DNA of 64,000 nucleotides from Lentisphaerae bacterium GWF2_49_21 (GTDB taxonomy: Bacteria > Verrucomicrobiota > Lentisphaeria > Victivallales > GWF2-50-93): positions 62,001 to 126,000 of the forward strand of contig MHBH01000020.1 of assembly GCA_001804805.1 (NCBI GenBank), read 5' to 3'. Under the pieces are notes generated by a model that was not told the origin of the DNA, did not search any database, and worked only from the letters and a program-made list of their open reading frames with translations. How positions within the stretch are numbered: the stretch's first letter is position 1; each line of letters opens with the position of its first letter. Shown here piece by piece: positions 27,073 through 36,842 of the stretch. The position numbers and the translations under genes are program-made.

Positions 27073-27987
27073 ATGCTGACAGGAATCCACATCCTCCTGA
27101 CATACACCTGCAATCTGAAATGCGACCATTGCTTCCTTTACAGCAGCACAACGGCAAAAGGGACAATGACGATGGCGAAAATAAATGAGCTGTTGCAGGA
27201 GTCGAGGAAGATTGGGACTGTCCAGGAGATATTTTTCGAAGGAGGGGAGCCGTTCCTGTTCTACCCCCTCATGGTCGAAGGAGTCCGCGGGGCGCGGGAG
27301 ATGGGATTCAAGACAGGCATTGTGACAAACGGATACTGGGCTACGGATCCGAAGGACTCGGAGCTCTGGCTCAAACCTCTTGCCGAACTGGGGATTTTTG
27401 ATCTGACTATAAGCGACGACGAACTCCATTACGGTGACGATCCAAACAGGCCTTCCAAATGCGCGCTTGCCGCAGCTGCGAAGCTGGGGCTGCCGGTGCA
27501 TTCGATCTGCAAGACAAAGCCAGTAATAAAAATTTCTACACAGCCTGATTCAGAAATAGGAAAACCTGAAATAACCGGAGGGACAAAGCTCAAGGGGAGG
27601 GCGGTTGAGAAGTTTGCCGCTGATCTTCCTGTCAGGAGCCGGAAGGAATTCATAAAGTGCCCATATGAGGATCTAGCCAATCCCAAGCGCGTCCACATCG
27701 ACTGCTACGGCAACGTCCAGGTCTGCCAGGGCATCAGCATCGGCAACTGCTGGAAGACGCCTCTGTCGGAGTTGATAAAACGATATGATCCTTTGAAGCA
27801 TCCCATCTGCGGTCCTTTAATAAGGGGAGGCCCGGCCCGTCTAGTTGAGGAGCATAAGCTTGAAATGGATGAAAAATACGTCGACGAATGCCATCTCTGT
27901 TATGCCGCGAGGCTTGTCCTTCTGGAGGAATTTCCGGAATGCCTTGCCCCAAGGCAGGTCTATGGGCTGGATGATAAACGGCCTTGA
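27073..27987 (+). CDS. Radical SAM protein of unknown substrate
   Basis: The 304-residue protein begins with TYTCNLKCDHCFLYSS (CxxxCxxC cluster at about residues 13-20) and has FFEGGEPFLFYP and the GIVTNGYWAT stretch. C-terminal Cys residues in FIKCPYEDLANPKRVHIDCY, QVCQGISIGNC and DECHLCYAAR suggest a second cluster of the SPASM/twitch type. Such proteins often modify peptides or assist metal-cofactor synthesis. No precursor peptide gene or partner enzyme is adjacent. The segment at about residues 150-180 (IKISTQPDSEIGKPEITGGT) is repeat-like and may be an insertion. The C-terminus meets the coiled-coil gene tail to tail with a one-base gap. Confidence 0.85.
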   Translation: MLTGIHILLTYTCNLKCDHCFLYSSTTAKGTMTMAKINELLQESRKIGTVQEIFFEGGEPFLFYPLMVEGVRGAREMGFKTGIVTNGYWATDPKDSELWLKPLAELGIFDLTISDDELHYGDDPNRPSKCALAAAAKLGLPVHSICKTKPVIKISTQPDSEIGKPEITGGTKLKGRAVEKFAADLPVRSRKEFIKCPYEDLANPKRVHIDCYGNVQVCQGISIGNCWKTPLSELIKRYDPLKHPICGPLIRGGPARLVEEHKLEMDEKYVDECHLCYAARLVLLEEFPECLAPRQVYGLDDKRP

Positions 27988-27988
27988 A

Positions 27989-29734
27989 TTATCGCCTTAC
28001 AGGAGGGGGAGGTCCGGTCCTTTCTTCTCCTGTACGATCATCGAACTCGAATAATTCATCCATCTTCACGATCTTGTCCAGAAGCTTCTGCAGGGCTGGC
28101 TTGTTGGTCTTGACGCTGAAGATTTTGTCCGACTTGTCCTTGATAATTATCATATAACCGCCGTATTCAGCGCCATACTTGTTCACGTTCATCTTGTTGA
28201 ATTCCGTGTTTCCCTTCATGTCGAGTTCGACAGTTTCCTTCTTCTTAATGGAAAGATCCTTCTTTTCAAGCATCAGTATCTGGCAGATGTGCTTGTCGGA
28301 CGTGTTATCACCGACAACATACGCCTCAACCTTGTAGCCTGTAAAATCGGTGGCGGCGGTGTTTGTCAACGACACTTTCATACTTATGTCCTGAATAACA
28401 TAGACATCGCCGATCAGTGTCTGCCTGTTTGTGTTCTTTGTGTTTGCATCCACCTTTATAGTGATATGCTGCGGAGTGAAGACGAATTCCTTAGGAGCCG
28501 GATCCTCCTTTACGCTGAGCTTCGCAATCTCCACGGCCTTCTTGTCTTCGATCTCTTTCTTCAGCCCCTTTATCTTTTCAGCGAGATACTCTGTCAGGAT
28601 TCCGCCGGGCTCAAGGGCTTTTTCAGCATTCTCATAGTTGCCCGTCTCTACTTCCATGACAGCGGAAAAGACAGCCCTTGACGCCTTGTCCATCTTGTCG
28701 GATCTTTTTATTTTCTCTTCCGGAGAAAGATTGGCAAGGCTGATTTTCGTCTCCATCATTGCGGTGCCTACAGGCCTCTTGACATATACAGATTCCTCCT
28801 TGATCCTGCTTATCTCGGCGGTCGTGAAAGCCCCGTCCATCTTCACGGTGATCTTTCCTCCCACGTCGGACTTGCAGTTTTCCAGGATGAACTTCTCCGG
28901 ACTCTGCATGGTCTCGAGCATGGTTTTTACCGGCGCGATATCATCCAGTTTTCCGGACTGGTTCCTGCCGATAAAATCGTTGTAGGCGGCAAGGGATTCG
29001 GAGGCCTTGTTCTTAACCAGCATTCCAGAAATGCTTTTGAGCAGTTCGATCTTGGATTCATTGAATTTTTTCTGGTCTTCGGCTATCGCCCTCGCGGATG
29101 CAAGATGCTTCTCCGCGATCCTCAGGCGCTCCTCAGCGGTTTCCTGGGCGAGAGCTCCGGAATAATCCTTGTATATGGCTGCGGCATCTTCAAATTCCTT
29201 GTTCTTGACAAGCTCCCCGGTTTTAACTTCGAGATCGGATATTATCTTTTCAATTGTCTTCTTCCTGAGGTCATGAAGGTTTGCTATCTCAGCCGAGGCC
29301 TTCTTCTCATAATCAGTTCCCGGCATGGAGGTTTTGACTGAAGTCAGGTTTGCTATGGCGACATTGATGAGGGCGGGATTTTTGACGGCTTCATCCCTGG
29401 ACGAGAGAGCCTTTGTCCATTTCTCCTCCTGGACCTTGGCGGCGCGCTCCTTCGCCTCCTGTTCCTCCCTGAGCTGATTTTCCTTCGCGATGCGAGCCTC
29501 CTCGGCCCTCTGCTCTGCAATCTTCTGCACCCTCATCCTTTCAGCGTCACTCGCGTTCTTTGCGATGATCATACCGAAGAAGACACAGATTATTATGAAG
29601 AGGACGCCAGCGAAGATGAAATAAACTTTATAATTAAATTTTGCGATAGCAACAGGCTGTGCGGCAGGCTGTCCTTCAGAACTCCCCGCAGGCTTTACGC
29701 CGTTTGGTTTTTTAGGATCTATCTTATCAGCCAT
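27989..29734 (-). CDS. Single-pass coiled-coil protein of unknown function
   Basis: From ATG 29734 the protein has 581 residues. It has a Pro/Ala/Lys-rich cytoplasmic head (about 1-40), one strong membrane helix (VYFIFAGVLFIIICVFFGMI), then a long charged coiled coil rich in Glu, Ala and Arg. Further helical segments and a C-terminal beta-rich domain follow, ending in GPPPPVRR. AAAGGAG 8 bases before the ATG supports this start over one 21 bases upstream. The large part is probably outside the inner membrane. I recognise no family. Similar layouts occur in periplasmic structural or scaffold proteins of PVC bacteria. Confidence 0.8.
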   Translation of the reverse strand: MADKIDPKKPNGVKPAGSSEGQPAAQPVAIAKFNYKVYFIFAGVLFIIICVFFGMIIAKNASDAERMRVQKIAEQRAEEARIAKENQLREEQEAKERAAKVQEEKWTKALSSRDEAVKNPALINVAIANLTSVKTSMPGTDYEKKASAEIANLHDLRKKTIEKIISDLEVKTGELVKNKEFEDAAAIYKDYSGALAQETAEERLRIAEKHLASARAIAEDQKKFNESKIELLKSISGMLVKNKASESLAAYNDFIGRNQSGKLDDIAPVKTMLETMQSPEKFILENCKSDVGGKITVKMDGAFTTAEISRIKEESVYVKRPVGTAMMETKISLANLSPEEKIKRSDKMDKASRAVFSAVMEVETGNYENAEKALEPGGILTEYLAEKIKGLKKEIEDKKAVEIAKLSVKEDPAPKEFVFTPQHITIKVDANTKNTNRQTLIGDVYVIQDISMKVSLTNTAATDFTGYKVEAYVVGDNTSDKHICQILMLEKKDLSIKKKETVELDMKGNTEFNKMNVNKYGAEYGGYMIIIKDKSDKIFSVKTNKPALQKLLDKIVKMDELFEFDDRTGEERTGPPPPVRR

Positions 29735-30129
29735 ATGAAAAACTCCTTTAATCAACGTTAAAAAATCCAGCTGTGTCCGGCCTGTCCGCTCTCAGAGGGC
29801 AAGCACGTATGAATATACCTGTATTTACGGGCACAGGTTACAGCAGTGGCACATAATTAAATGCCAAAACCGGTAAAATCAACAAAATCCCCATTTTAAT
29901 TTCATTAGAATATTTGCAGGAAAGGTATATTGTTCAACGGTAAATCGGTAGCTATGCTGGGAGACTGGCATAGTTTTGGCTTGGCTGTTACAAATTAAAA
30001 TTCCAAGCTCCAAAATCCAAGTTCCAAACAATGTGTAAATTTCAAATATTTGTTTGAAGTTTGAATATTGGGATTTGGAGCTTGTTTGGAATTTGTCCGC
30101 CGCGGCGGATTGGAACTTGGAATTTAGAT
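29735..30129. other. Intergenic region with a long inverted repeat upstream of thiH
   Basis: About 395 bases. The last third (29994-30126) is an inverted repeat of TTCCAAGCTCCAAAATCCAA type facing TTGGGATTTGGAGCTTG. It includes a perfect 14-bp palindrome TCCGCCGCGGCGGA at 30096-30109. No TPP-riboswitch core was seen although a thiamine gene follows. The open frame that extends thiH upstream to 30061 reads this repeat. Confidence 0.7.
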
Positions 30130-31272
30130 ATGGCCGCCTCTGGCGCTACAATACAGGAACTTATGATGGCATATGTAGATATAGACAAGACTGCACTACA
30201 AAGGCGGTTTGTGGGAATTTCGGCGGACGAGGTCAGGCACAGTCTCGGGAAGGACAGGCTCAGTTCCGCCGACTTCATGAACCTGATTTCACCGTCAGCC
30301 GCCAAATTCCTCCCTCAGATGAGGAAAAAAGCGGCGGTCCTGAAAAAAATGCACTTCGGGAAGACTGTCAGGATCTACGCCCCGCTCTACGTCTCCAGCT
30401 ACTGCATAAACAACTGCCTCTACTGCGGATTCAGGACCGGCAACAAAAGTGAAACGAGGAAGAGGCTCTCGCTTGAACAGATCCGCAAGGAGGCTGTTGC
30501 GATTAAGAAGCTCGGGATTGATTCCGTGCTCATTGTTAGCGGTGAAGATCCTATATTCGTCTCCCTTGGATTCCTGGAGACGGCCGTGAAGGAACTCAAA
30601 AGAATATTCTCATATGTCTCGCTGGAAATATATCCTCTGGACGTCGAAGGCTACCGGACCCTCTTCAAGGCGGGAGCCCACGGACTCACAATCTATCAGG
30701 AGACCTATGACAGGGAACTCTACAGGCACCTGCATCCGTCCGGACCCAAGAGGGATTATGACAACCGCCTTGCGGCGCCGGCAAGGGCTGCCGAGGCAGG
30801 ATTCTACAATATCGGGATAGGCGCCCTTCTTGGACTTTACGACTGGCGGAGCGAAGCCGTCTCCATTGCGGCCCATGCGTCATGGCTCATGAAGAAATAC
30901 TGGAAGAGCAAGATGCAGTTCTCTTTCCCGAGGATCACCCCGATAGAAGGAGCATTCAAGGTGCCTGCCCCTGTTTCCGAAAAGGAGCTCGAACAGATGA
31001 TGCTGGCGTTCCGCCTGAGCTTTCCTGAATGTGACATGGTCCTCTCGACCCGCGAAAACTGCGAATTCCGCAATAGGGCGGTGCTGCATTCAGTGAACAT
31101 GATGAGCGCGGGCTCTTCCGTGGTGCCGGGCGGATACGCCTCTCCGCGCGAAGGGAAGCTCGGACAGTTCAGCCGCCGTGACGCAAGAACTGTCAAAGAG
31201 GTGGCGAAGGATCTGAAGAAGCTCGGACTTGAAGCGGTCTTCAAGGACTGGGATAAGTGCATGGGCTTGTAA
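30130..31272 (+). CDS. thiH: 2-iminoacetate synthase ThiH
   Basis: From ATG 30130 the protein has 380 residues. ThiH is a radical SAM enzyme that splits tyrosine to give dehydroglycine (2-iminoacetate) for the thiazole ring of thiamine. The motif CINNCLYCGFR (CxxxCxxC) is followed by SLEQIRKEAVAIKKLGIDSV, LIVSGEDP, GAHGLTIYQETYD and FPRITPIEGAF, all typical of ThiH. The extra 23 residues of the longest frame come from an upstream palindromic repeat and are unlikely to be real. thiS and thiF follow on the same strand. The thiazole synthase gene thiG, which ThiH serves, is not in this window. Confidence 0.9.
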   Translation: MAASGATIQELMMAYVDIDKTALQRRFVGISADEVRHSLGKDRLSSADFMNLISPSAAKFLPQMRKKAAVLKKMHFGKTVRIYAPLYVSSYCINNCLYCGFRTGNKSETRKRLSLEQIRKEAVAIKKLGIDSVLIVSGEDPIFVSLGFLETAVKELKRIFSYVSLEIYPLDVEGYRTLFKAGAHGLTIYQETYDRELYRHLHPSGPKRDYDNRLAAPARAAEAGFYNIGIGALLGLYDWRSEAVSIAAHASWLMKKYWKSKMQFSFPRITPIEGAFKVPAPVSEKELEQMMLAFRLSFPECDMVLSTRENCEFRNRAVLHSVNMMSAGSSVVPGGYASPREGKLGQFSRRDARTVKEVAKDLKKLGLEAVFKDWDKCMGL

Positions 31273-31382
31273 ATACGTGAACTTCGAACACTGAACATCG
31301 AACTTCCAACGTCGAATATGGGAGTTGAAAATGGAGCGCCCTACGAGGGAATTCCAAATCGGATTTTATTTGTTCGTAGGTA

Positions 31383-31398
31383 ATCCGCCTAGGCGGAT
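31383..31398. repeat. Perfect 16-bp palindrome
   Basis: ATCCGCCTAGGCGGAT lies in the thiH-thiS gap. Its core resembles the TCCGCC/GGCGGA palindrome before thiH. Confidence 0.75.
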
Positions 31399-31444
31399 GT
31401 TCTTGAAAATTTTCTTGCAAGGATGAAATTGAGAAGGAACCGTC

Positions 31445-31642
31445 ATGAAAATAATTTTAAATGGTAAAAGCAAAAATGTGGAGGCGAAAAACCTCCAGGC
31501 TCTCCTTCTGGAGCTGAAATTCGATCCGGAACGGGCGCTTGTGTCGCTGAATGGGAATGTCGTTGAGAAGAAGAAGTTTTCAAAGACAGCCCTTTCCGAC
31601 GGCGACAAGGTGGATGTCTTCTCCTTCGTGGGAGGAGGGTGA
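31445..31642 (+). CDS. thiS: Sulfur carrier protein ThiS
   Basis: The 65-residue ubiquitin-like protein starts MKIILNGKSKNVEAKNLQAL and ends in VDVFSFVGGG, with the C-terminal Gly-Gly tail that is adenylated and thiocarboxylated. This length and ending are typical of ThiS, which donates sulfur to the thiazole of thiamine. It lies between thiH and thiF. MoaD-type proteins are alternatives, but the neighbours favour ThiS. Confidence 0.92.
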   Translation: MKIILNGKSKNVEAKNLQALLLELKFDPERALVSLNGNVVEKKKFSKTALSDGDKVDVFSFVGGG

Positions 31643-31738
31643 GTAATGCAGGCTTTCCAGCCTGTATTTCCTGAAACGGAGAATCGGCGAAACGGAGAAA
31701 CGGTGAGATTCAAGACAAAAGCAGATACGTTTAAAATG

Positions 31739-31845
31739 TAGGAGTTCACAACTTCAGTTGTGTGCAAGTGTACTTTATAGAAAAAGGAACGCCGACCTCC
31801 AGGTCGGCATCAAAAGCCGGTCTGGAGACCGGCGCTCCTTTAGGG
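31739..31845. repeat. Three short REP-type stems upstream of thiF
   Basis: CACAACTTCAGTTGTG (31747-31762) is a perfect stem preceded by GGAGTT. Then GCCGACCT/AGGTCGGC and GCCGGTCT/AGACCGGC follow as two perfect stems bounded by GGAAC and GCTCC. They account for the false N-terminal extension of thiF. Confidence 0.85.
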
Positions 31846-31875
31846 AAAATAAAACAAAAGCAAAGGAATCTGAAA

Positions 31876-32499
31876 ATGGGAATTTCAGGAAAACTGTTCT
31901 TCACCTCGAATCCTCCGGGCGTCTATGAAAAACTGCAGGACAAGAGCGTCTTCATTGCCGGAGCAGGGGGCCTTGGATCGAATGTCGCGATTGCACTGGT
32001 ACGCGCAGGAATTGGTTCGATGACCATTGTCGATTTCGACAAGGTGGAACCAGCGAACCTGAACCGACAGCAGTATTACAGGGACCAGGTCAAGATGATG
32101 AAGGTAGATGCGCTCAGGATGAATCTCGCCAGGATCAATCCCGATCTTAAGATAAAGACAATCTGCGAAAAGATTTCCCCTGAAAACATCGATGACATAA
32201 TTCCTGCGTCCGCAGGAATTATCTTTGAATGCTTCGACCGTGCCGAGGCCAAGGCGATGTTCTCGGAGTTCTGCCTGAAAAACCGGAAAGCCATCCCTCT
32301 CATCACGGTCTCAGGTCTGGCCGGACTCGGTTCATCGGATGAAATCAAGATCAAAAAAGCCGGCAAGAAGTTCTGGGTGATCGGTGACGGCAAGACCGAG
32401 ATGAATCCTGAGAACGGCACTGTTTCCTCAAGAGTCGCGCTCGTGTCAGCAATACAAGCCCACATAGGCATCAGGATCCTGCTCGGACTGGAGAAGTAA
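31876..32499 (+). CDS. thiF: ThiF-family adenylyltransferase for ThiS
   Basis: From ATG 31876 (AAAGGA 9 bases upstream) the protein has 207 residues, the size of the short ThiF family 2. It has the ATP-binding GAGGLGSNVAIALVRAGI loop, the VDFDKVEPANLNRQQYY motif that is diagnostic of E1-like enzymes, and FECFDRAEAK. It activates the C-terminus of ThiS by adenylation. The long form lacks support: its first 38 residues read through two REP stems. The zinc-binding Cys pairs of E. coli-type ThiF are absent, as in other short forms. Confidence 0.9.
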   Translation: MGISGKLFFTSNPPGVYEKLQDKSVFIAGAGGLGSNVAIALVRAGIGSMTIVDFDKVEPANLNRQQYYRDQVKMMKVDALRMNLARINPDLKIKTICEKISPENIDDIIPASAGIIFECFDRAEAKAMFSEFCLKNRKAIPLITVSGLAGLGSSDEIKIKKAGKKFWVIGDGKTEMNPENGTVSSRVALVSAIQAHIGIRILLGLEK

Positions 32500-33043
32500 G
32501 AAATTATTAACCACGAAACACACGAATTACACGAAAAGGTGTTTTGCTTGTAGTAGCGCATCTTTGCGCGTTAAGTAGGTACGTGCTTCAGCATGTACCA
32601 TCTTAATCTGAGAATGGGACAGGCTTCCGACTTCGCCCAAGGGGCTACGCCGGACACAGAAAGCCCATCCCTACTTCAAGAACTCTCGAACACGAGCTAC
32701 TACGAACGGAAACCATAAATCCGACTTTAGCCCTCAAGAGCTTGGATTCTTGCCTTTGGCCGGTGTCAACTGTATTATATACCGGTGCCGTTTGCAAAAC
32801 AGATTGCTGCGGAGATGTTCATTGTTGGAGTTCACAGCTTTAGCGTGTCTTGGATTTCAAGTTTATAGGTGCTTAATCTGCGATGTTAGCGATAGACATT
32901 AAGTTAAGTCGTTTAAGAAGGGACAGCCTAAAGGCTGGACTCCAAAGTTTGGAGTTCACACTTTAGTGTGTCCTCTTAGTTCTTAAGAGAAGTGACAGTG
33001 TATTTTTAATGTTGAATATTTGCAGTGAACAGGATTCCCTGTC
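32500..33043. other. Repeat-filled intergenic region
   Basis: About 540 bases without a gene. From left to right it holds a GCGCA/TGCGC hairpin (32551-32570; related copy at 49610-49630) and GGTACGTGCTTCAGCATGTACC (32578-32599). A single GGAGT-family REP unit follows at 32824-32847. Last comes a head-to-head pair at 32924-32970 with two different perfect stems (CAGCCT/AGGCTG and CACACT/AGTGTG). No promoter for the next gene was certain. Confidence 0.75.
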
Positions 33044-35920
33044 ATGAATAAAACTCTTGCAACAATACTCCTTCTTGTAGTTTTATTCTTTCCTTTCTCT
33101 CTCCATGCCCAGGAGCAGGCTCCTGCCCAGCCGGTCGCCAGTGAAACCAAGCCCAAGGACTACGGCGCGGGATTCGAAAAGTTCTACAAGCTGGGTCTTC
33201 CGGACGTGGCGAACGGAAAATATGTTTATCTGAGCTGGGGATTGATTGAGGATTATGATGAGTCACCGGGGAGAAATGGAATCAAATACTCTTCGAACTG
33301 GCTGGTCAAGGAGAACAAGAAAGGCCTAAGCACGTTCATCGTTAGCGGTTGCTACAAGGTGGATGTCTATGACAGCGATTACTTGAAGGAGATCAAGGAG
33401 GAGGAATCTCTGGAAAAGAAGAGCTTGGGGATGGGTGGGCCTGACGTGTCCGAAGATGACGATCGGCGTGGAGCTAAATGGAAGGATGCGGACCTCAAAA
33501 AGGATATTGACAAGATACTGCTTTATATGGACCTAAGGAAAAATGATAAATATTCACCAATAGAAAAGTATGAATGGGGGCATCTCCTGATATTTGCAAT
33601 TCACGCCTACCGGATTGGCTATAAGGATGACGCCAACAGGCTTGCCCATGCACTTTTCAACTTGACGTCACCCACCCCGCAGGAGGTGGTTACGGAGGCG
33701 ATTGGAGTGATCGCCGAGGTAAGTTACGAGGAGGACCTTTTAAAATTATATGAGAACGGGAGCTGGGTAGAATTTTCAAAGAAACTGGATACGTTCCTTT
33801 CTAATTTTACTTCCGGCTGGCGTGGGCTTCCCGCCGTAAGATCACTTGCTGAGAAAGCAAGGAAGATGGCTTCCTATGCATCTATTCCTGAAATCGAAGG
33901 CAAGGATATAACTGATGAAGACAGGCAGCTTGCCTTGGAACTTGCAGGATTCGGCTTGAAAGGAGTCGATAAGAACGAAGTAGATGAGAATTCATTTAAA
34001 TCCCTGCACAGAGAGCTATGGCTCCTGCCAGAAGGGGAAAAAGTTAAGGGAAGTGGAGGCAGGCAGGAGAATGTCATAGACAGGATTAAGAAGAGAGGAA
34101 TGAAGTCCATTCCACTTCTTCTTGCATTACTAAAGGATGACTATCTTTTGAAGGCTGATATTCTTTATCTAAAAGGACCAATGGATTTTGAAAGGGAAAT
34201 GCTTTATGGAACGCTCCGGCGCCCAATTTCACGACAGGATCTGGCATTGTGTCTTTTGGAGCCCTTGTTGAATCTTTCTGATATCTATGAATCGCTGAAG
34301 GAGGACAGGCAGGTCCTGTTCAAAAGATTTTCTGACTGGTACGATGAACACAAGAACGAGACGCCAGTCCAGCTTGCCAGGTTCTACCTGGCCGAAGGCG
34401 ATTATTCCTTCCATCAGGAGAAGGCAATGTATTATTTGATCAAAAACGGAAAAGAAGAGGACTTTAAGTATGTTGAGAAATATTTACTCGGTGCTGATCC
34501 TGTAATCTGCCTGAACCTTGCCAAGGAATACTTTCTTGCGCGTGGCGGAAATGCCAGGGGATTTGCCGGGAAAATGCTTGAGAAGCTGAATGATAATCCT
34601 GATGAAAACGACAAGTCAATACGGACGGCAATAACAATCTTCAGGGATTACCAGCTTAGCGCCAAGGAAATCATCGGAGAGATGGTTTCAGGTAAAAGGC
34701 CATTTGAAGGCAGCAATGAACTTCTTTCTATCAAGCTAAAGGAGGAAAAGCCCGAGGACGTGCTGGGGATGCTCCTGAATGCTGCGATTACCGCGAAGGA
34801 TTCGGATCTAAGTGCAAAATTTATCGAATTCATCTCGTTTGGCATGGGAGGATATTTTTATGAAGGATACAACACGCCGTCAGGCGGTCGATTGCCGCCA
34901 ATCAAGGGAACACTCGAGCTCTGGAAGAAGCTACTTGCGGATACAAGGCCGCTGGACGGGCAGAAACTTGAATCATACTTGGAATCAAAAGTTGGAACGG
35001 TGGGGGAAATGACTGCTTTGATCCTGGAAATGCTATATGGCAATTATTACGAAACTGCGAGTGGTTGTGGTTTGAATGACATGCAAAGTTATATGGCGAT
35101 AATTCTGGGCAAGGACACAATACGGAATATTACCAGGGCACGTATAGAGAAAATCCTTGAAGGTGTGAAAGCCGAAGAGCTGCCCAAATATCCAAATGCT
35201 GCAAATGTCAGCAATGCAAGGAAGAAAACGATAATTGAACAGGTTGAGAAAGCAAAAGATGATGATATTGCGAAGCTGATCTCGTCGTTAACGGATGAGG
35301 AGAAACTGGTGATATATTATGAGGAGGATAACAGACCGGAAGTAGACAATCTTTTTACCCGTTTCTGGAAGGTGGCCAACAATGTCAGCAACCTTGAGTC
35401 AGAGGTTCCCGAGTGGAATGATCTCAAGGGGCTTGATATCGGTGGCAGGCCGTTTGACAAGGCAACTTGTGAAAAGCTCCTTGAGATATCCAGAAAGCTG
35501 GCACTTGAAGGAAAGGCGGCAAAGATTGAGGTTAAAAGAAAACCTTTCTTTGGCGGAGTGACGATCAGGATGTCAAGAATTGTTGAAGATCTGAAAGCAA
35601 TGGCATCCAAGGATGGAAAGGAAGATGAAATAGAACATCCATATGACAAGGGAGTTGTATCTGGCGTCATAGCCTTCTGTCACTTTATGGATTTCTGCTT
35701 GGACTGGCCCCTCAAGGATAAAAAGCAGGAATTAGGGAAAACGGACGAGGATGATGAAGAAAATGATCCGATGTTGAAAATACGAAAGGAATTCTGGGTA
35801 AGGGTTGAAGAATTCTGCAACGGCAAGAAAGACATACTAGGATCGGCTTATATCGAATTCAAAGGCTGGCCCCCAAAGATGAAAATCCAAATCCAGGAAC
35901 AAGATTCCTTAAAGAGATAA
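33044..35920 (+). CDS. Giant secreted protein, paralogue A (unknown family)
   Basis: This 958-residue protein starts with a signal peptide (MNKTLATILLLVVLFFPFSL, cleavage near LHAQE). It is mostly helical and charged, with no enzyme motif I can name. It shares many blocks with the protein at 37005: KPKDYGAGFEKFYKLGLPDV, IKKRGMKSIPLLLALLKDDY, NGKEEDFKYVEKYLL, FDKATCEKLLEISRKLALEG and a KEFW block near the end. The helical middle, with blocks about 35-40 residues long that recall HEAT or TPR-like repeats, may be a binding scaffold. The fate (periplasm or outside) is unknown. A sugar epimerase gene sits between the paralogues after only 19 bases, so the three may form one unit. Confidence 0.82.
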   Translation: MNKTLATILLLVVLFFPFSLHAQEQAPAQPVASETKPKDYGAGFEKFYKLGLPDVANGKYVYLSWGLIEDYDESPGRNGIKYSSNWLVKENKKGLSTFIVSGCYKVDVYDSDYLKEIKEEESLEKKSLGMGGPDVSEDDDRRGAKWKDADLKKDIDKILLYMDLRKNDKYSPIEKYEWGHLLIFAIHAYRIGYKDDANRLAHALFNLTSPTPQEVVTEAIGVIAEVSYEEDLLKLYENGSWVEFSKKLDTFLSNFTSGWRGLPAVRSLAEKARKMASYASIPEIEGKDITDEDRQLALELAGFGLKGVDKNEVDENSFKSLHRELWLLPEGEKVKGSGGRQENVIDRIKKRGMKSIPLLLALLKDDYLLKADILYLKGPMDFEREMLYGTLRRPISRQDLALCLLEPLLNLSDIYESLKEDRQVLFKRFSDWYDEHKNETPVQLARFYLAEGDYSFHQEKAMYYLIKNGKEEDFKYVEKYLLGADPVICLNLAKEYFLARGGNARGFAGKMLEKLNDNPDENDKSIRTAITIFRDYQLSAKEIIGEMVSGKRPFEGSNELLSIKLKEEKPEDVLGMLLNAAITAKDSDLSAKFIEFISFGMGGYFYEGYNTPSGGRLPPIKGTLELWKKLLADTRPLDGQKLESYLESKVGTVGEMTALILEMLYGNYYETASGCGLNDMQSYMAIILGKDTIRNITRARIEKILEGVKAEELPKYPNAANVSNARKKTIIEQVEKAKDDDIAKLISSLTDEEKLVIYYEEDNRPEVDNLFTRFWKVANNVSNLESEVPEWNDLKGLDIGGRPFDKATCEKLLEISRKLALEGKAAKIEVKRKPFFGGVTIRMSRIVEDLKAMASKDGKEDEIEHPYDKGVVSGVIAFCHFMDFCLDWPLKDKKQELGKTDEDDEENDPMLKIRKEFWVRVEEFCNGKKDILGSAYIEFKGWPPKMKIQIQEQDSLKR

Positions 35921-35939
35921 AGGAAAGGCGATAACATCA

Positions 35940-36803
35940 ATGGAACTTGGCAGAATAAAGTTCGGAGCACATATTTTCCTGTGGACGGAGAGATGGTCGT
36001 CTGAGGAGATACGGCTGATATCACGGGCGAAGAAGCTAGGGCTTGATGTCCTGGAGATCGCCGTCGGCGACGATGTCGAGTTTGATGCGGAAAGAATAAA
36101 ACGCTGTGCTGCCGACAATGAAATTGAGATCGTGATAAGTCCCGGCGGGATTTGGCCGATGGAGGCGGACATCTCATCTTCCGATCCTAAAAACAGGAAG
36201 GTAGGCCTTGAATGGCACAAGCAATGGATTGAAAAAGGTGCGCAAGCAGGAGCCACTGCCTATACCGGCGCGCTGTATTCCCATCCCGGACACATCGACA
36301 GGCGGAAAATCACCGAAGACGAACTTAAATATACAGCAATCAATCTCCAGTTCCTTGCGGAATTCGCAGCAAAACGGAATATGAAAATTGTCCTTGAGCC
36401 GATGAGCCATTTTCGGGTTAGCCTTGTCAATACACCCTCACAGCTGACGGAACTGATAAAAAGAACCGAGAGCAAAAACCTCTACGCTCTAATGGATACA
36501 TATCATCTTGTGACGGAGATCCGTGACTATGCTGAGGCTGTGAAGACACTTTCGCCCTGGCTTTGGGGTATCCACGCCTGCGAGAATGACCGTGGTGTTC
36601 CAGGCGGAGGGATCATGCCATGGGACAAGATTTTCAGCGCACTGAAGAAAAACAAGTTCGACGGTTATTTCATCCTGGAGACCTATAACAGCTCGATCAG
36701 GAAGGGGGATTTCGCAAGTTCCAGAGGAATGTTCCATGATGTGTGTCCGGATGGAGATGAGTTCGTGAAACAGGGGATAAATTTCATAAAAGGAAATTTC
36801 TGA
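35940..36803 (+). CDS. Sugar 3-epimerase-like TIM-barrel isomerase
   Basis: The 287-residue protein fits the xylose-isomerase-like TIM barrel family and within it the D-tagatose/D-psicose 3-epimerases. It starts KFGAHIFLWTERWS and shows the four expected metal and catalytic residues: Glu in IVLEPMSHF, Asp in LMDTYH, His in IHACENDRG, and Glu in FILETYNSS. The reaction is C3 epimerisation of a keto-sugar using a divalent metal, in the cytoplasm. It follows paralogue A by 19 bases and precedes paralogue B after a palindromic gap. The preceding gene contributes a GATAAAGGAAAGGCG leader with AAAGG as ribosome-binding site. Confidence 0.88.
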   Translation: MELGRIKFGAHIFLWTERWSSEEIRLISRAKKLGLDVLEIAVGDDVEFDAERIKRCAADNEIEIVISPGGIWPMEADISSSDPKNRKVGLEWHKQWIEKGAQAGATAYTGALYSHPGHIDRRKITEDELKYTAINLQFLAEFAAKRNMKIVLEPMSHFRVSLVNTPSQLTELIKRTESKNLYALMDTYHLVTEIRDYAEAVKTLSPWLWGIHACENDRGVPGGGIMPWDKIFSALKKNKFDGYFILETYNSSIRKGDFASSRGMFHDVCPDGDEFVKQGINFIKGNF

Positions 36804-36842
36804 TTTGAATGATTTAATGATGAGTCCTTTTTGAGGACGAAT

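Noticed and set aside
29735-30129. A TPP riboswitch before thiH
   Set aside because: I could not find the conserved thi-box cores; the region is explained by a long inverted repeat.
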